Source: Neoechinorhynchus agilis
Taxonomy: Eukaryota > Acanthocephala
Reading direction: 5' to 3'
Assembly (NCBI GenBank): GCA_051530055.1
Contig: CM121341.1
Location: forward strand, 10,230,001-10,294,000
DNA: 64,000 bases
In this document: positions 46,286 to 57,657 of the stretch, in pieces
Position numbering within the stretch: the stretch's first letter is position 1
How the letters are laid out: each line of letters starts with the position of its first letter
Notes under the pieces: generated by a model
What the model was told of the DNA's origin: nothing
Seen by the model: the letters and a program-made list of their open reading frames with translations, nothing else
The model's database searches: none
Translations under genes and position numbers: made by a program

Positions 46286-49200
46286 TTAGGTATCCGCGAT
46301 CATCAATTGGTACGAGTTTGTAGAACAAAACCTTTTGAGATCCTCGATCACTTGAGATACATTGTTGGTCTCTGAGGTCCGGTAAAACACCATGAGTCGT
46401 CGTTCTATGAAACTGCTTGGTGTTGTGATTGATAACTGAAAAAAACAAGGAAAAAGAATTTTTAAAGTTTTTAAACTAGTATAAAACAACCTCCGATTTA
46501 TATCGAATCTCCCCATAATAAAAAGGTCGTGAATAATTGAATGTTCAAACACAAACATTTTCTAATGTTGACGTTACGGTGTTCCTGTTTAGAAAGAGTA
46601 AACACAAACAATATCTTCAAATATTTTGATCAATTAGCAAATAACAACTAATCCATCAGCTCGTCCTCACGACTTTAAGGTCGAATAATTAAAGATTATA
46701 ACGACAATTTTAATTTTCTTAACAAGAAAAAAGCGCAATTGTTTAAGTATTACACTTACCTGATTGGCAATGCTTTTCTTCGTGTTTCTTTTATTATAGA
46801 AGCACATTGCAGTCGTTGGGTCGTTTCCGTTCACTCCGAATTTGTATTCGATGACTGAGACGCATACTTGTGGATCATCACTCTTAAAAACTTGATTATC
46901 CTCCTCTGATTTAGCAGCGATTCCAATTAGTCGATAGAGATTTCGCTCACTAATTCGACGAAGAATGTTACGACTCTCTTCTAGTCGAGGATCTTCGGAA
47001 TTTCGAATCAAGTAGAGAATGTTGTCAGTCAAACGCTCAAACACGTCCAAGTCATCGATCGAATCAGCTAGCGTACGATGGCGACCATTGACAACGAAAG
47101 TGAGAACGCTGTGTGCCTGAACTAAAACGTCGAGTATCCTAAATTATAAGCTAAAGACTTTGTGTTGAACTTAAAGTACTTACATTAAAGCAATGCTTAT
47201 TGCTACCGGATGATGGTAGGCTTGATGGTGTAGTCTTCTGTCTCGTCATGGAAAAAGAAAAATTCAATTTTCAGTTTGGACACCTTTCAATTCCCGAAAT
47301 GTGTACAGAAGTGGGAATATGTACTTAAGTTCGATTTAAAATCTTCTAAAATAAATCTTAGCTGCGAAGGTCCGTGCGCCACACTATTACTCAAGCGACA
47401 ATTTTGCTTTCGCTTCTGTAGCAAGATCAATGCTTTAACACTACTTAAATCAAGAGCGCGGCTTGCTTCCTAACTTAATTTTTCTTTAAGTTAAATATTG
47501 AGTTTTGATACACAAATCAAAACTTTAAGAAACTTTGCTAAGGAATTTTGCTGGACGTGGTGACGACAAAAAGGTTCCCATTAATTTCTCCTGTCTTAAA
47601 TTATAAATCTAAAATCATTTGGCCAAGATCTTAAATCGGTATATTTTTTCGAAGGCGAGTACTGTGCCTTACAAAAAGACTGTCAATTGCGTACATTTGA
47701 ATAAAAATCACGAAAAACTCAGAGAACGCTAAGAATGTGACCCTAAAAAGGAATTCCATTATAAACCTATTTTTATCGACTTCCCCCGATTACGATGAAG
47801 AGACGAAGATTAAACGGCATCGTGTATGATAAAGCTCATAGACCATTGATGATTCCTGTTCGAATTTAATTCAGATTTATTCGATGTCAAGAAAACTCGT
47901 ACCTTTTCTCTTGTGCCAATATGTAGTTGACCATCATCTCCAAGAATAACCCTAGCGAATTTTATATATCGATTGTGGTCAAACATTGATCGCACGCCGA
48001 GATATTGGCAATCTCTTGCGAAATAATCCCATTTATCTGCATCTACCCCGGTCCTTTTGTTTGCCACGATCTATTTTACACGTAGCTAAATTCTACAAAG
48101 TAAACCACCTACTTCGTAAAGGAAACTCTTTTCATTCTCGACCCTTGGTTCTCCTTCTATATCGATTAAGCTCTTTATAAAGGCGATATCGTCTTCGTGT
48201 AGATTGTACGCCGCAAACATCGGTCGAAGGTTATTTCGTGTGATTAGATGTTCCAGCATTAAGATGGAGTTTCGTTCGTGCTAAATGTGAGACGTAGCGG
48301 TTAATAAATTATTGACGGATTTCCTCATAAAAGCCTTGATTTACTAGTGAGACAAAAGTGATGATAATAGTACTTAAAAACAAGTGAGCCAACCAATAAA
48401 AATCACATTTGTGCGTGCGTATGAAAAGTAGCATTCTCAAATGGAAAAATACTGTCGTGCGATGTGTGAGATAATTTCAGGGTTTTTTGAACAATCGATG
48501 CGAAAAAAAGCTCGTGAATGTAGAAAAAGTTGAAATAGTGATCGAGAAGAGTTTTTTAGAATTTTTATATGTGGCTCAGCCGGTAGTCTTTTGGAAGATT
48601 TTTTTCTCCTTCATACAAGGCCGAATGGACACACGGTCCACCGATTTCTGTCTGGGAAGCGCTGGTCTGCAGCGTGCTAAGGTGGTCAAGTGGACTAATG
48701 TTCTTGATCCCAGTTGCGGTCAACGGGTTCGAATCCGTTATCGCCGATGACGCACAACCAAAGGGGACGAAATACTGCTGAAGGAAACTCACTGATGAGT
48801 CCCGCCTCCTTGTGAGGTATCTGAGAATCCGGAGGTTTTGAGGCCGTGTGTCCATTCGGCCGTGTATGGAGGAAAAAATCTATCAATAAGAGTGCTTTTG
48901 ATGTTTATCAAATTTGGTTAAAAATTGAGCGACGTATATCTACCGAAATATCTATTAAATTTCACATGCAGATAAAGAACCAATTTTCAAATTCCAAATG
49001 AATGAAAGTCATTACTGGTTAGCAGTGTTTTATTCCTTACGAATTAGAGCCATATGACCACTTTTGCGACCGATCAATGAATTTCAACAAACAAAACATT
49101 GCAAGCTAGTAAGATAACAGGGCATTTTTACGCTCAACTCAGTTTCATTGAGGATTGCATTCGGGTGCGGTTATATAGGTTGTTGTTATTTAGGTCGTTT

Positions 49201-49798
49201 GCCAACACTCGAGAGGAGGGATTGTGTTAAAGAGACGAATGTATATTTCGACACTGATTGAATCAGTCATTGTCCAATAGAATTGATAAAATGACTGATT
49301 CAAAAAGTCGAAATATACATTCGTCTCTTTAACGCAACTCCCCTTCTGGGGTGTTGACAAGCGACCCTGTGTAATCCCAGTTGTGTTAAAGTCACCTTCG
49401 AGGACGAACAAAATAAACATTCTAAGCAAATAACCAACCTTCCAGTTTAAGTGCGGTCGCACTTTTTCCACGAATTGTTCAAACAAATGTGAGAAAGGTC
49501 CATGTCCAATATCGTGACATAGTCCCGCAATCTCAACACATAGAACATCCCTTTCACTGATCCCGAGTTCTGGCTGTCGTGTCTGAAGCGACCTTATCAA
49601 ATTGCCGGCTAAGTGACAAACTCCAATAGAGTGTTCTAGACGACTATGACAGGCTCCTGGGTATACATAATGAGCAGTAGAAAGCTGTTTGATGTCTCGA
49701 AGGCGTTGAAATTGAACAGTGTCGATTATTCGGACAAGCAATGGATGAAGTTCAATATGGCCATGAATGGAATCGTTGAATATCTTAGTAGACGACAT
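46286..49798 (-). CDS. SAMHD1: SAMHD1-type dNTP triphosphohydrolase without a SAM domain
   Basis: Six exons fit the family in frame: 49,439-49,798; 48,113-48,280; 47,903-48,070; ~47,186-47,230; 46,760-47,138; 46,286-46,435. The protein opens at [20 protein letters not shown] and carries the HD metal site: [10 protein letters not shown] (His56) and [16 protein letters not shown] (His95-Asp96). Next come [34 protein letters not shown] (42 bp intron between), [34 protein letters not shown] and a short C-lobe ending [12 protein letters not shown] and LMIADT. The enzyme cleaves dNTPs to nucleosides and triphosphate. The start ATG lies directly before the HD core; no SAM domain was found upstream. 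Intron 1 (~1.16 kb) contains a MITE and a SINE-like hairpin. Confidence 0.93.
48607..48876. mobile_element. tRNA-related SINE/hairpin element inside SAMHD1 intron 1
   Basis: Ends carry the inverted repeats GGCCGAATGGACACACGG (48,619-48,636) and its complement (48,844-48,861). The interior has a pol III A-box-like TGGTCAAGTGG and a perfect B box GGTTCGAATCC (about 48,728-48,738), spaced as in a class II (Ser/Leu-type) tRNA. Downstream are GGGACGAAA and CTGATGAGTCCC. Rearranged relatives occur at 50,146-50,250 and 50,695-50,890. No intact tRNA cloverleaf can be drawn, so it is scored as a tRNA-derived repeat. Confidence 0.7.
49191..49366. mobile_element. Hairpin MITE in SAMHD1 intron 1
   Basis: A 176 bp foldback with termini TAGGTCGTTTGCCAACAC and GTGTTGACAAGCGACC-like ends, internal arms AAGAGACGAATGTATATTTC and its complement, and a short loop around TCATTGTCCAATAGAATTG. 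The flanks (a GGATTGCATTCGGGTG-type block) recur beside the elements at 14,480, 17,790 and 50,480. Confidence 0.85.
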
Positions 49799-49799
49799 T

Positions 49800-50145
49800 T
49801 AAGTAAAACAGATCAGTAAAATGGCTATTTGTACCTTACGATCGATAATTGCTGCGGCAGACTGTTCCATTGCGAAGAAGAAGCGGCAAAAGTTAGTAGG
49901 AGGAAGTGTAGACTTGTTGCATAGACATTATATATAAATTGTTGTGTTACCTAGGTGATCTTCATTCGCCATGTTTTGTTTCTGGTGCTGATGGAATCGC
50001 TCTCAAAAACAGTATGCCGGTTTCTGAGATGAAAAATGATACGAAAACACCAGATTTAGTCGTACCGGTTCGGTGGAGAACGTGCATGAACTTCAGTCCG
50101 ACTGAGCCAATCATACGCTAAAAATATTGAAAACTGGCATCCGTA
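49800..50145. other. Region upstream of SAMHD1
   Basis: Expected to hold the SAMHD1 promoter and 5' UTR. A 60-codon plus-strand frame at 49,939-50,121 shows no known motif. No other structure is seen. Confidence 0.4.
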
Positions 50146-51030
50146 GGTGCGCCGAGATGGTCCTGTGGACTAAAGCTCTCCAAATCCCAGTTTGGGTCAA
50201 AGGCTATACCGTCGAAGGGAGGAAAATCACTGACCGGGATGTTTGACAAAAATGGGTGCAGCGTGCGCCCGAATTCAGCCGATTTACACTTGACAATGAA
50301 TCTAATTCCTTAATTGGTCAATTTTTTAACGGATTTCTATTTTTGTTTTTTAGGTCGTTCTCACCATACTTACAAGCTTACAAGCAATAGAATTGATAAA
50401 ATGACTCTGATTCAATCAGTGTCGAAATATACATTCGTCTCTTTAATGCGATCTCTCGCGCGGGTGTCGACAAACGACCTAAACAGCAATATCTCTAACC
50501 ACCCGAATGTAATCCTCCATTTCTATTTTACCTAGAAAATCAAAGGATTTAAGATAGAGTGCAGTCTACTTGACAGTAGACGTTAACATTTTTCCAGCAT
50601 TAAAGCACGCGGGGGAAAGGAAACACTTTGACAGTTACGTAAACCTTGAATTTACAGAAAGTTGGAGGATTTCGTGCGAAAAGCTAAACTTAAATTTTTT
50701 AAGGGTCAACGGGTTTGAATCCGTTATCGCCGATGACGCACAACTAAAGGGGACGAAATAGATCGTTGAAGGAAAGAGGAAACTCACTGATGAGCCCCGC
50801 CTAACTCATAACCATACGGTCTTGGGCATTGAGCGCAGACCAGCGCTTTCCCAGACCGAAATCGGGGTGGACTGCGTGGGGAAAAATAATCTAAAGCATA
50901 TCTATCAAAAGACTATACCGGTTGAGCCACTCATAAGAATGCTTGAACATTTTAAGATTACTGTTGAGTTTCGTGCTTTACGCAAAACGAATTCGTCATT
51001 ACACTTTGTCCCACTTTCGTTTTAAGAAGC
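50146..51030. repeat. SINE and MITE debris
   Basis: Contains a diverged tRNA-like piece (GATGGTCCTGTGG near 50,155), a MITE fragment with TCGAAATATACATTCGTCTC (50,353-50,480) flanked by ACCCGAATGTAATCCTCC, and a rearranged SINE relative (50,695-50,890: GGTTTGAATCCGTTATCGCC, GGGGACGAAATAG, CTGATGAGCCCC, then an inverted GCAGACCAGCGCTTTCCCAG block). No gene is seen. Confidence 0.65.
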
Positions 51031-51229
51031 ACATACAGGTATTTCGAAATTTTGAAGTTTTTCGATTGAATTATCTGATTACATTCAATAACGACCGTTA
51101 AGAGTTCAGAAATGTAGCTACTGACATTAATAGGGAAAAATCTTTACCGATGTTGCACTTAACATCGTAAACTACTCTTAGTTGAAACTTCAAAATTCTT
51201 TTTACTTAAGAACTTTATCAATTTGCGAA

Positions 51230-52249
51230 TTAGCGCCTTTTTCGAGTGGTTTCCTCATCGCTTATACTGGATTGTGAGTGATGGGCAGAATCCACTTCAT
51301 CAGAATAGTCGTCTATTTCACCTGATTTGTTACCGACGGTTCGCCGGTGAACTTCTGCGCATAAAAAAAGTCATCAGCTGCGGAAAATAAATTGGGGATG
51401 CTCATTTAATACCTTCAAAAGACTTTAGACTTTCCTTGCTGATCCAGTCAAGATCGACGTCACGACCGACCTTAGAGGAGCTACTTAAAAAGGAAACGTT
51501 TGTCTTCTTTACCGGTTCGACCGATTTCTAAATTCAGTTCGCTATTTCAAAAACATTCTCAAACGATTAGCTACCTTGATATATCCACTGAAATGACGTT
51601 TCTTGAATTTCCGACCAAGCCACGTATAGGCAGAATGCCCAAGTAAGAAGCCAACAACTCCCAGTACAAGGACCATAAAAACCAATTGAAAGTCAAAAGT
51701 TTTGTAATCATCCTTGAAAAGAACCGTAGCATTGACAACATCTTCCTCGAATAGCCGGTTTCGAGTACCGTATCGAACGGTCACTACCACACCAACTGGT
51801 TCTTTTACGGCAGCGGTGTACGGGTCCACTACGCCGAACAAGTACTCAAACGTGGCTTGTTGTTGAGGACGGAGTTCAACTGATTGACGGATATTTGTAA
51901 AGTTCTGAAGGACATTTCTGAAATTATCGAACCGGCGGAGACTGGCTTCGATTGACGTTACGCGGATCACCGGAGTGAGGTCGTCTTCGTCCTTTGCATC
52001 GAGATCAGCGGTGTTCTTCACAGACACGGCCAAATGGTTTAAATTCCCGTATCTAATATGGTCAATGCCCTCTTCGGGATTCAACCAAAGAACCTCGAAT
52101 GAGACTGGAATCGTAGGTGCTTCTATTTGTTCGGAGTCCTCATTAAGTTGAGCAAAGATACCGGTCAACAGAACAAAATGTAAGAACAGCATCTTTAATC
52201 GAATTAGAGAAAGGCAAAGAGTATCCCGAAATCGCAGATTGAATTCCAC
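51230..52249 (-). CDS. SSR1: Translocon-associated protein subunit alpha (TRAP-alpha)
   Basis: Three exons: 51,575-52,249; 51,413-51,527; 51,230-51,354. They are joined by 47 and 58 bp GT..AG introns in perfect phase. The ATG at 52,249 gives 304 residues; the second ATG (52,192) gives 285, equal to the usual length, and puts the signal peptide MLFLHFVLLTGIFAQ at the very N-terminus, so it is the likelier start. An acidic stretch follows (LNEDSEQ). The lumenal domain has FEVLWLNPEEG, NLNHLAVSVKN, NFTNIRQSVELRPQQQATFE and LFGVVDPYTAAV; one membrane segment is VFMVLVLGVVGFLLGHSAYT. The cytosolic tail includes GRDVDLDWISKESLKSF and a basic end ETTRKRR. TRAP assists Sec61-dependent insertion of secretory proteins in the ER. 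Confidence 0.94.
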
Positions 52250-52477
52250 TTTTTTTCGAATGGTAGTCGCAAATTAATATTAGCTCAATCGTTTTTCCTA
52301 GAACTTGGCTCATGAGGAAAGCATTTGTTTAAAATAAAATTTAATTGTGTTAGACTGGTTCATAATGGAAAAAATTTATCAGACATGGGCGATATTTTTC
52401 TCTGATACCAGGAATATAGATCGAATTTGGATAGGAACTAATCGCATGTTATATTTTCGATTGTCCTTATTTAAGCA

Positions 52478-52832
52478 CTATACGCGGTTAAAAGCAAATG
52501 TTTTCATTTTGGAAACCTTCAGGAACCTAAAAAATACGCGCAATCTATTAAGGTAGAGTTAGAACAAGGTCTTAGGATACTCTTCAGGCTCAAGCGTTGT
52601 TTTCGAACAAACGTGGTACCGAATTTTATTGTCAAGCAGGTTGTAACGGACAAATTGAGAAGGTTCCTCTTTAGTTGTCTGAAATTTTGTCTCAGATAGT
52701 CATCCCAAGACCTTGTTCTAACTCTACCTTTGTAGATTGCGTGTTTTTGAGGATCCTCAAGAAGGAATAAAACTCCAAAATATAGGTGTCAAAAATAAAT
52801 TTTTTTGTTCTTAACCGCGTATATTGCTAAAA
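52478..52832. mobile_element. Long foldback element (~355 bp)
   Basis: The left half contains CGCAATCTA..AAGGTAGAGT and TTAGAACAAGGTCTTAGGAT; the right half carries the complements (ATCCCAAGACCTTGTTCTAA, then CTACCTTTGTAGATTGCG). Weaker pairing reaches outward to an ATACGCGGTTAA / TTAACCGCGTAT pair at the edges. No coding content. It lies upstream of SSR1. Confidence 0.75.
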
Positions 52833-53012
52833 CGTATTTGGTGATGTTAAAGCAGGAGGGCTATGAATGTACGCTAATATTAAAATAACTTTCAATTGAA
52901 GACGAACTCCGGCGGCGCCATAGAGTTACACCTCACATAGTTCTTGTGAACAAACTTTCTCCGTAAAGATCACGAAAAAACGCCTCACAAACGATCATCT
53001 TCATTCTGTGCT

Positions 53013-53213
53013 ATGAATCAATGTGACGAAGAATTTCAATCTAAACATTCCGAAATTGATTTTCAACAAAAACAACTGAAGTTGGATTCTGGACGCATTT
53101 CAAATTCTCAAAAAAATGAACTAATTAAAGTTAATCCATTACGTTGGGGCCCGCGAAATTTAGACCAATGTCAAAAGTTTGGCTCGCATATTATCACTGG
53201 TTTAGAACCTTGA
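53013..53213 (+). CDS. Short unassigned frame, 66 codons
   Basis: It begins with an ATG and ends in WGPRNLDQCQKFGSHIITGL followed by a stop. It is hydrophilic and Gln/Lys-rich, resembling a real first exon or small protein. No family is recognised. It lies between SSR1 and LIN7; no splice partner was found. Confidence 0.25.
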   Translation: MNQCDEEFQSKHSEIDFQQKQLKLDSGRISNSQKNELIKVNPLRWGPRNLDQCQKFGSHIITGLEP

Positions 53214-53735
53214 AATCGATTGAATTGGTCGCATATTTTTTAGGTAATGAATAAGCGATTAGGATAAAAGTATTAATTTTGAGAGATGGCAAAAATTCAT
53301 TGACTATTCAAAAAAAAGAAAAACAAACGACCGTTTACATTGTAAAAAGCGAATATACAATCGTTTTAGTGCGCAACTCGACTAAACTCGGAAATAATTG
53401 AGCACATCGAACTACGAAAACTAAACTCTTATAAACGTAAAAGTTGAACTCAATATTGATCGTAAGAAAAAAGGATTATGCCGTGGATTTTACAGAATCG
53501 AAGAAATAAACAGTTTTCCCTTAATTAAAGGTCGATCCACTTTAAAGAGGTTTAAATTGATACTAAAAATACAAAATTAAATCTTATAATCGGATGGAAC
53601 AAAAAAGTCGGCTAGATCAAGCGATATTTTAGTGAACATCATAATGGTTCACATTAAAGTATCTGGGATGACCAGCCTAAAATGGAATAAAAACATATTG
53701 GATATCGGAATTATTGTTTAGAAGTATTCACAGGC

Positions 53736-53882
53736 GGTAAATGACTATTTATTAAAGACGTTCTCGGAACCTTGTTGGGTTCATCATCAGTTTGCTGGTC
53801 ATCGAAAGCGTCTATTACTAACAAACTGATGATGAACCCGACGAGGTTCTCAGAACGATTTTAATCGAAATAACCATTCACC
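53736..53882. mobile_element. Foldback MITE with ~55 bp inverted repeats
   Basis: The left arm includes GAACCTTGTTGGGTTCATCA and CAGTTTG; the right arm has CAAACTGATGATGAACCCGA and CGAGGTTC. The outer parts pair less well. A related solo half lies at about 58,420-58,490, inside an intron of the 57.7-58.9 kb gene. Confidence 0.8.
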
Positions 53883-54189
53883 GGGTAATCACATTCTCCT
53901 CTACCTCACATATCGACATTTTTACGTATTGGATATTTTCTGATTTATGATTCTTCACTGCATTATAGCGCACATTTAAGTTCTTAATTTTTATCCTGTC
54001 ACTTTCGGCGTAATTTTTCAAACAGTAAAAGAAAGTACCATGATGGATATGAGTAAAGGTTGTACTTTTTCAAAGTTAATTCATCACGTTGGACTTTTTG
54101 ACAGATATTGACATTCTTTGTGATCTTCTGAGCAATTTTAAGAGACGTTTGTGTGTTGTCTTAACGCTGGCGCAATGGTTATTCGTGTC

Positions 54190-56416
54190 TAGTAGCAAAT
54201 CGAACACCCGAAGACGTAGATTCAATCAATCGAACAATTGAAGTATTGCGATCTGATTATTTTTCATGCATTGGTAATGTGTATGAGACTGTGATGAATG
54301 CACTGGATGATGAATTGGATGTCACGGATGAAGTCAAGGTGAAAGCTGCGTCTCAGGTGAGTTCTAAAACACTTTTTTCGTCGTCAAGTTACGTCATTCT
54401 TGTTGTTTTGTTAAAAACCACTAAATGAAACCCAATTTTCGATAACCGGTTTTTATTGCATCGCTTACGTCACGATTTTTTATTTGTCAATAAATTACTC
54501 GTTTATTTGAATAGCCTTTCATGTGTTTCCACCAAAATTCAATATTCCATTTCGCGCCTTTGCGCCAATCGTTAGTTGACGTCATCACTCGTGAATCGTC
54601 ATTGCGTTTTTAGTCGCAAAAACGATGAGAACGTCTGATCCGTCCTTACTGTACTTTATCCAGTCACGCACACACGCAACAAATCGTATCTGAGATTATC
54701 TAATCTTCTATGCTCAGACGATTTAATCTTGACTTGATTTTCATAAATATGAAGTCACTGTCTTTTTTTGTAGCTTTAAAGATTATCGATTTTGTCCATT
54801 ATTCATTTTTTTGGTTTATGAAAAATGTTTATACAGAATTCTTAAATAAGACATTTTTTAACAATTGGTCGCGAATCGTAATTGTAAACGTTTTGATATT
54901 TCGTTTTATTATTTTGGTCGGTTCTCGAAACCCGAGTGAGATCGTTAAAGTCGAATATATAAATTGCGACTAATTTAATCAGTCGTTATCAATTTAAGTT
55001 GTTTGAAGAGAAAAATACAAAGACACTTTCTTAAATGGGGATATTTGTTGATTTAAAAGTCATCGATTTTGTCCATTATTCATTTTTTTGGTTTATGAAA
55101 ATGTTTATACAGAATTCTTAAATAAGACATTTTTTAACAATTAGTTGCGAATCGTAATTGAAACGTTTTGATATTTCGTTTTATTATTTTGGTCGGTTCT
55201 CGAAACCCGAGTGAGATCGTTAAAGTCGAATATATAAATTGCGACTAATTTAATCAGTCGTTATCAATTTAAGTTGTTTGAAGAGCAAAATACAAAGACA
55301 CTTTCTTAAATCGGGATATTTATTGATTTAAAAGTTATCGATTTTGTCCATTATTCATTTTTTTGGTTTATGAAAAATGTTTATACAGAATTCTTAAATA
55401 AGACATTTTTTAACAATTGGTCGCGAATCGTAATTGTAAACGTTTTGATATTTCGTTTTATTATTTTGGTCGATCCCCGAAACCCGAGTGAGATCGTTAA
55501 AGACGAATATATAAATTGCGACTAATTTAATCAGTCGTTATCAATTTAAGTTGTTTGAAGAGCAAAATACAAAGACACTTTCTTAAATCGGGATATTTGT
55601 TGATTGCTATTATCGGGTTCATTCGTAAATATATATAACAGCGTACTAATTGTATCAGTCATAAATTCAAATTAAAAAAAGCACTCGGTAACTCGATATA
55701 TTTACTTTTATGCTCATTTTTTCTTTTTGAATTGATAATGACTGATTCAACTTTGAGAATCCCCCTTGGGTTTTGGTAGTTAAATTCATTTTCCATTTTG
55801 TTCTAAACCCGTTTATTTACGCAATAAGTTATGCAAACTCCCATTGAAATAATTTTTATGGAGAAACAGAGATGTAGTACTTGGCAATATTGTGATGTAT
55901 TCGCTCGAGTCGACCTTATTACAGGGCACCATAGCAGCATTTATGGCATCAATGGGCAAACAAGCCCATCCAAGAGTTGTTGAGATTGAGAAGTCCGAAG
56001 TCGAAGGTCTTGGCTTCAACGTGATGGGTGGACGCGAACAGAAATGTCCTCTATTCGTCGCTCGAGTAATTCCTAATGGACCTGCTGATCGCAGCAAAAG
56101 ATCTGTTCGCAAGGGCGATCAAATCATAGTTATCAATGGAGTGGTTAGTGTCTTGTTGTAATCTGTATTTATCTCTTTCTCATTCGTCGATAAACACTCC
56201 AAAGAACGTTGAAGATGTCAATCATGAAACTTGCGTGGAACTGCTTAAGCAGGCTAAAGGTACAAAATGCTTCTTGTAGAATTTGTTCCTACATCGAGTA
56301 AAGGAACTGTTACACTCGTTGTTAGACATGAACCGGAACTTCTTAAACAGTTTGAGGATAAATTGGCCGGTAGAATAGGCAGAAGACAATCTATTAACTC
56401 GAGTAAATCACATTGA
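54190..56416 (+). CDS. LIN7: LIN7/Veli (MALS) polarity scaffold protein
   Basis: Visible exons: about 54,190-54,357 (second half of the L27 domain: [20 protein letters not shown] and [12 protein letters not shown]); 55,925-56,143; 56,205-56,259; 56,304-56,416. The junction [23 protein letters not shown] reproduces the family linker. The PDZ domain has the carboxylate loop [55 protein letters not shown] and [13 protein letters not shown]; the end [15 protein letters not shown] is typical. LIN7 links CASK/LIN-2 (via L27) to channel and receptor tails (via PDZ) at epithelial and synaptic junctions. Introns 3 and 4 are 61 and 44 bp, but intron 2 is 1,567 bp and filled with a tandem repeat. The first exon(s) were not found. 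Confidence 0.9.
54780..55604. repeat. Three tandem units of ~275-282 bp in a LIN7 intron
   Basis: TATCGATTTTGTCCATTATT starts units at about 54,782, 55,064 and 55,338. Each includes CGAAACCCGAGTGAGATCGT and TCGAATATATAAATTGCGAC, resembling the MITE family at 14,355/49,191. So this looks like a MITE-derived satellite. Units differ at a few per cent of positions. Confidence 0.9.
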
Positions 56417-56785
56417 CCGATTGTTGTAGACTATAAGAGTGAATGTGTACTTTAACCGAACATTATTTCCTTATAGATTTTACCTCTTCTTGCAGTCAAT
56501 TGTTACACGAATGGGTAAGTAAACCTGCTCTCTTTTTTAATAAAATTTATTTATGCGACAATGTTCGAGATGATTCCGCTGTACTTGTCAAACTTTTTTA
56601 TACAAAACCGCAGGATGTCAAAATATAGACTTAGATTTAAAGGAATCGCGCACGAGCTAAGCTAATATGTCCGATAATTGCGATTTAATTGGAAAAAGGG
56701 TGAATAAGAATTATTCGAGCCTCTTGGATGGAATTTTAGTTTTCCTAAAACGAAACACATTTCCATTAATCCTTTTTCCACGTAG

Positions 56786-57372
56786 GCGGTCTTTTCTCAG
56801 CGTTCAGGCGTTTATTTGGTTCTAATGAGCGAAGAATTCTAATATTGGGTTTGGATAACGCAGGAAAGACGACTATTCTCTAAAGCAGGATTTCGACTTT
56901 ACTCATTCATGAAGTCGAAGTCGTGTTACATAGACTTCAGGTTGGCGAGATAGTCAGTACATTACCCACAATTGGATTTAACGTAGAGACTGTTCACTAC
57001 AAGAACCTCAAGTTTCAAGTCTGGGACTTGGGTGGTCAAACGAGCATTAGACCTTATTGGCGCTGCTACTATTCAAACACAAATGCGATCATCTACGTTG
57101 TCGATAGTATGGATCGCGATAGGCTTGAAGTAACGAAAAAAGAGATGTTAGCTATGCTGCAAGAAGAAGAGCTCAAAGATGCGGTGTTATGTGTATTTGC
57201 CAATAAGCAGGACATTGAAGGATGTATGAAGCCGGCTGAGATCGCAAAGGGATTAGAAATCGCAAGTATAAGTGAGAAAAGGAAGTGTCAGATATTTAAA
57301 ACATCAGCACTTACCGGAGAAGGACTGGAGGAAGCCATGGATTGGCTAGCTACTGAGCTGGAGCAACTATAA
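56786..57372 (+). CDS. ARL1: ARF-like GTPase ARL1, frame interrupted by a 48 nt hairpin insert
   Basis: Starting after an acceptor (CACGTAG, ending 56,785) the frame gives [16 protein letters not shown], the P-loop [10 protein letters not shown], then after the insert [45 protein letters not shown] and FKTSA, ending TELEQL. ARL1 is a myristoylated Golgi GTPase recruiting GRIP-domain golgins. The first exon, encoding just the Met and Gly codon, was not found. Exactly 48 nt (56,881-56,928) separate TTIL from HRLQV. This insert begins with an in-frame TAA, has no GT donor, and contains TTCGACTT and its inverse AAGTCGAA. Everything else is intact, so it may be a non-canonical intron; otherwise the gene is newly broken. 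Confidence 0.88.
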
Positions 57373-57657
57373 CCGAACGCGACAATCCTCTGCGCACGAG
57401 TTGTTTTATCATGAGCTTTTGAACAATCCAATTGTCGACTGTGATATGAATGGCGGTGATTTCCCTTAATCTTTCAGGCTTGAAATCAACAAAGTTGGGT
57501 TGTAGCTAGAGAAATTCAGTTACATAGTTATGTACACGTAAAATGAATGTTCTTTTTTGTCCGATGCAGCATCTAACGCTATTCTGCTTTTTTTATAGAA
57601 TTTATTAAGTCAAACAAGATATATTGTTGCATTATTTCGTAAAACATCTACTTAAAA

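Noticed and set aside
48690-48745. Functional tRNA gene
   Set aside because: A and B boxes are present but acceptor and anticodon stems do not pair; it is part of a repeated element.
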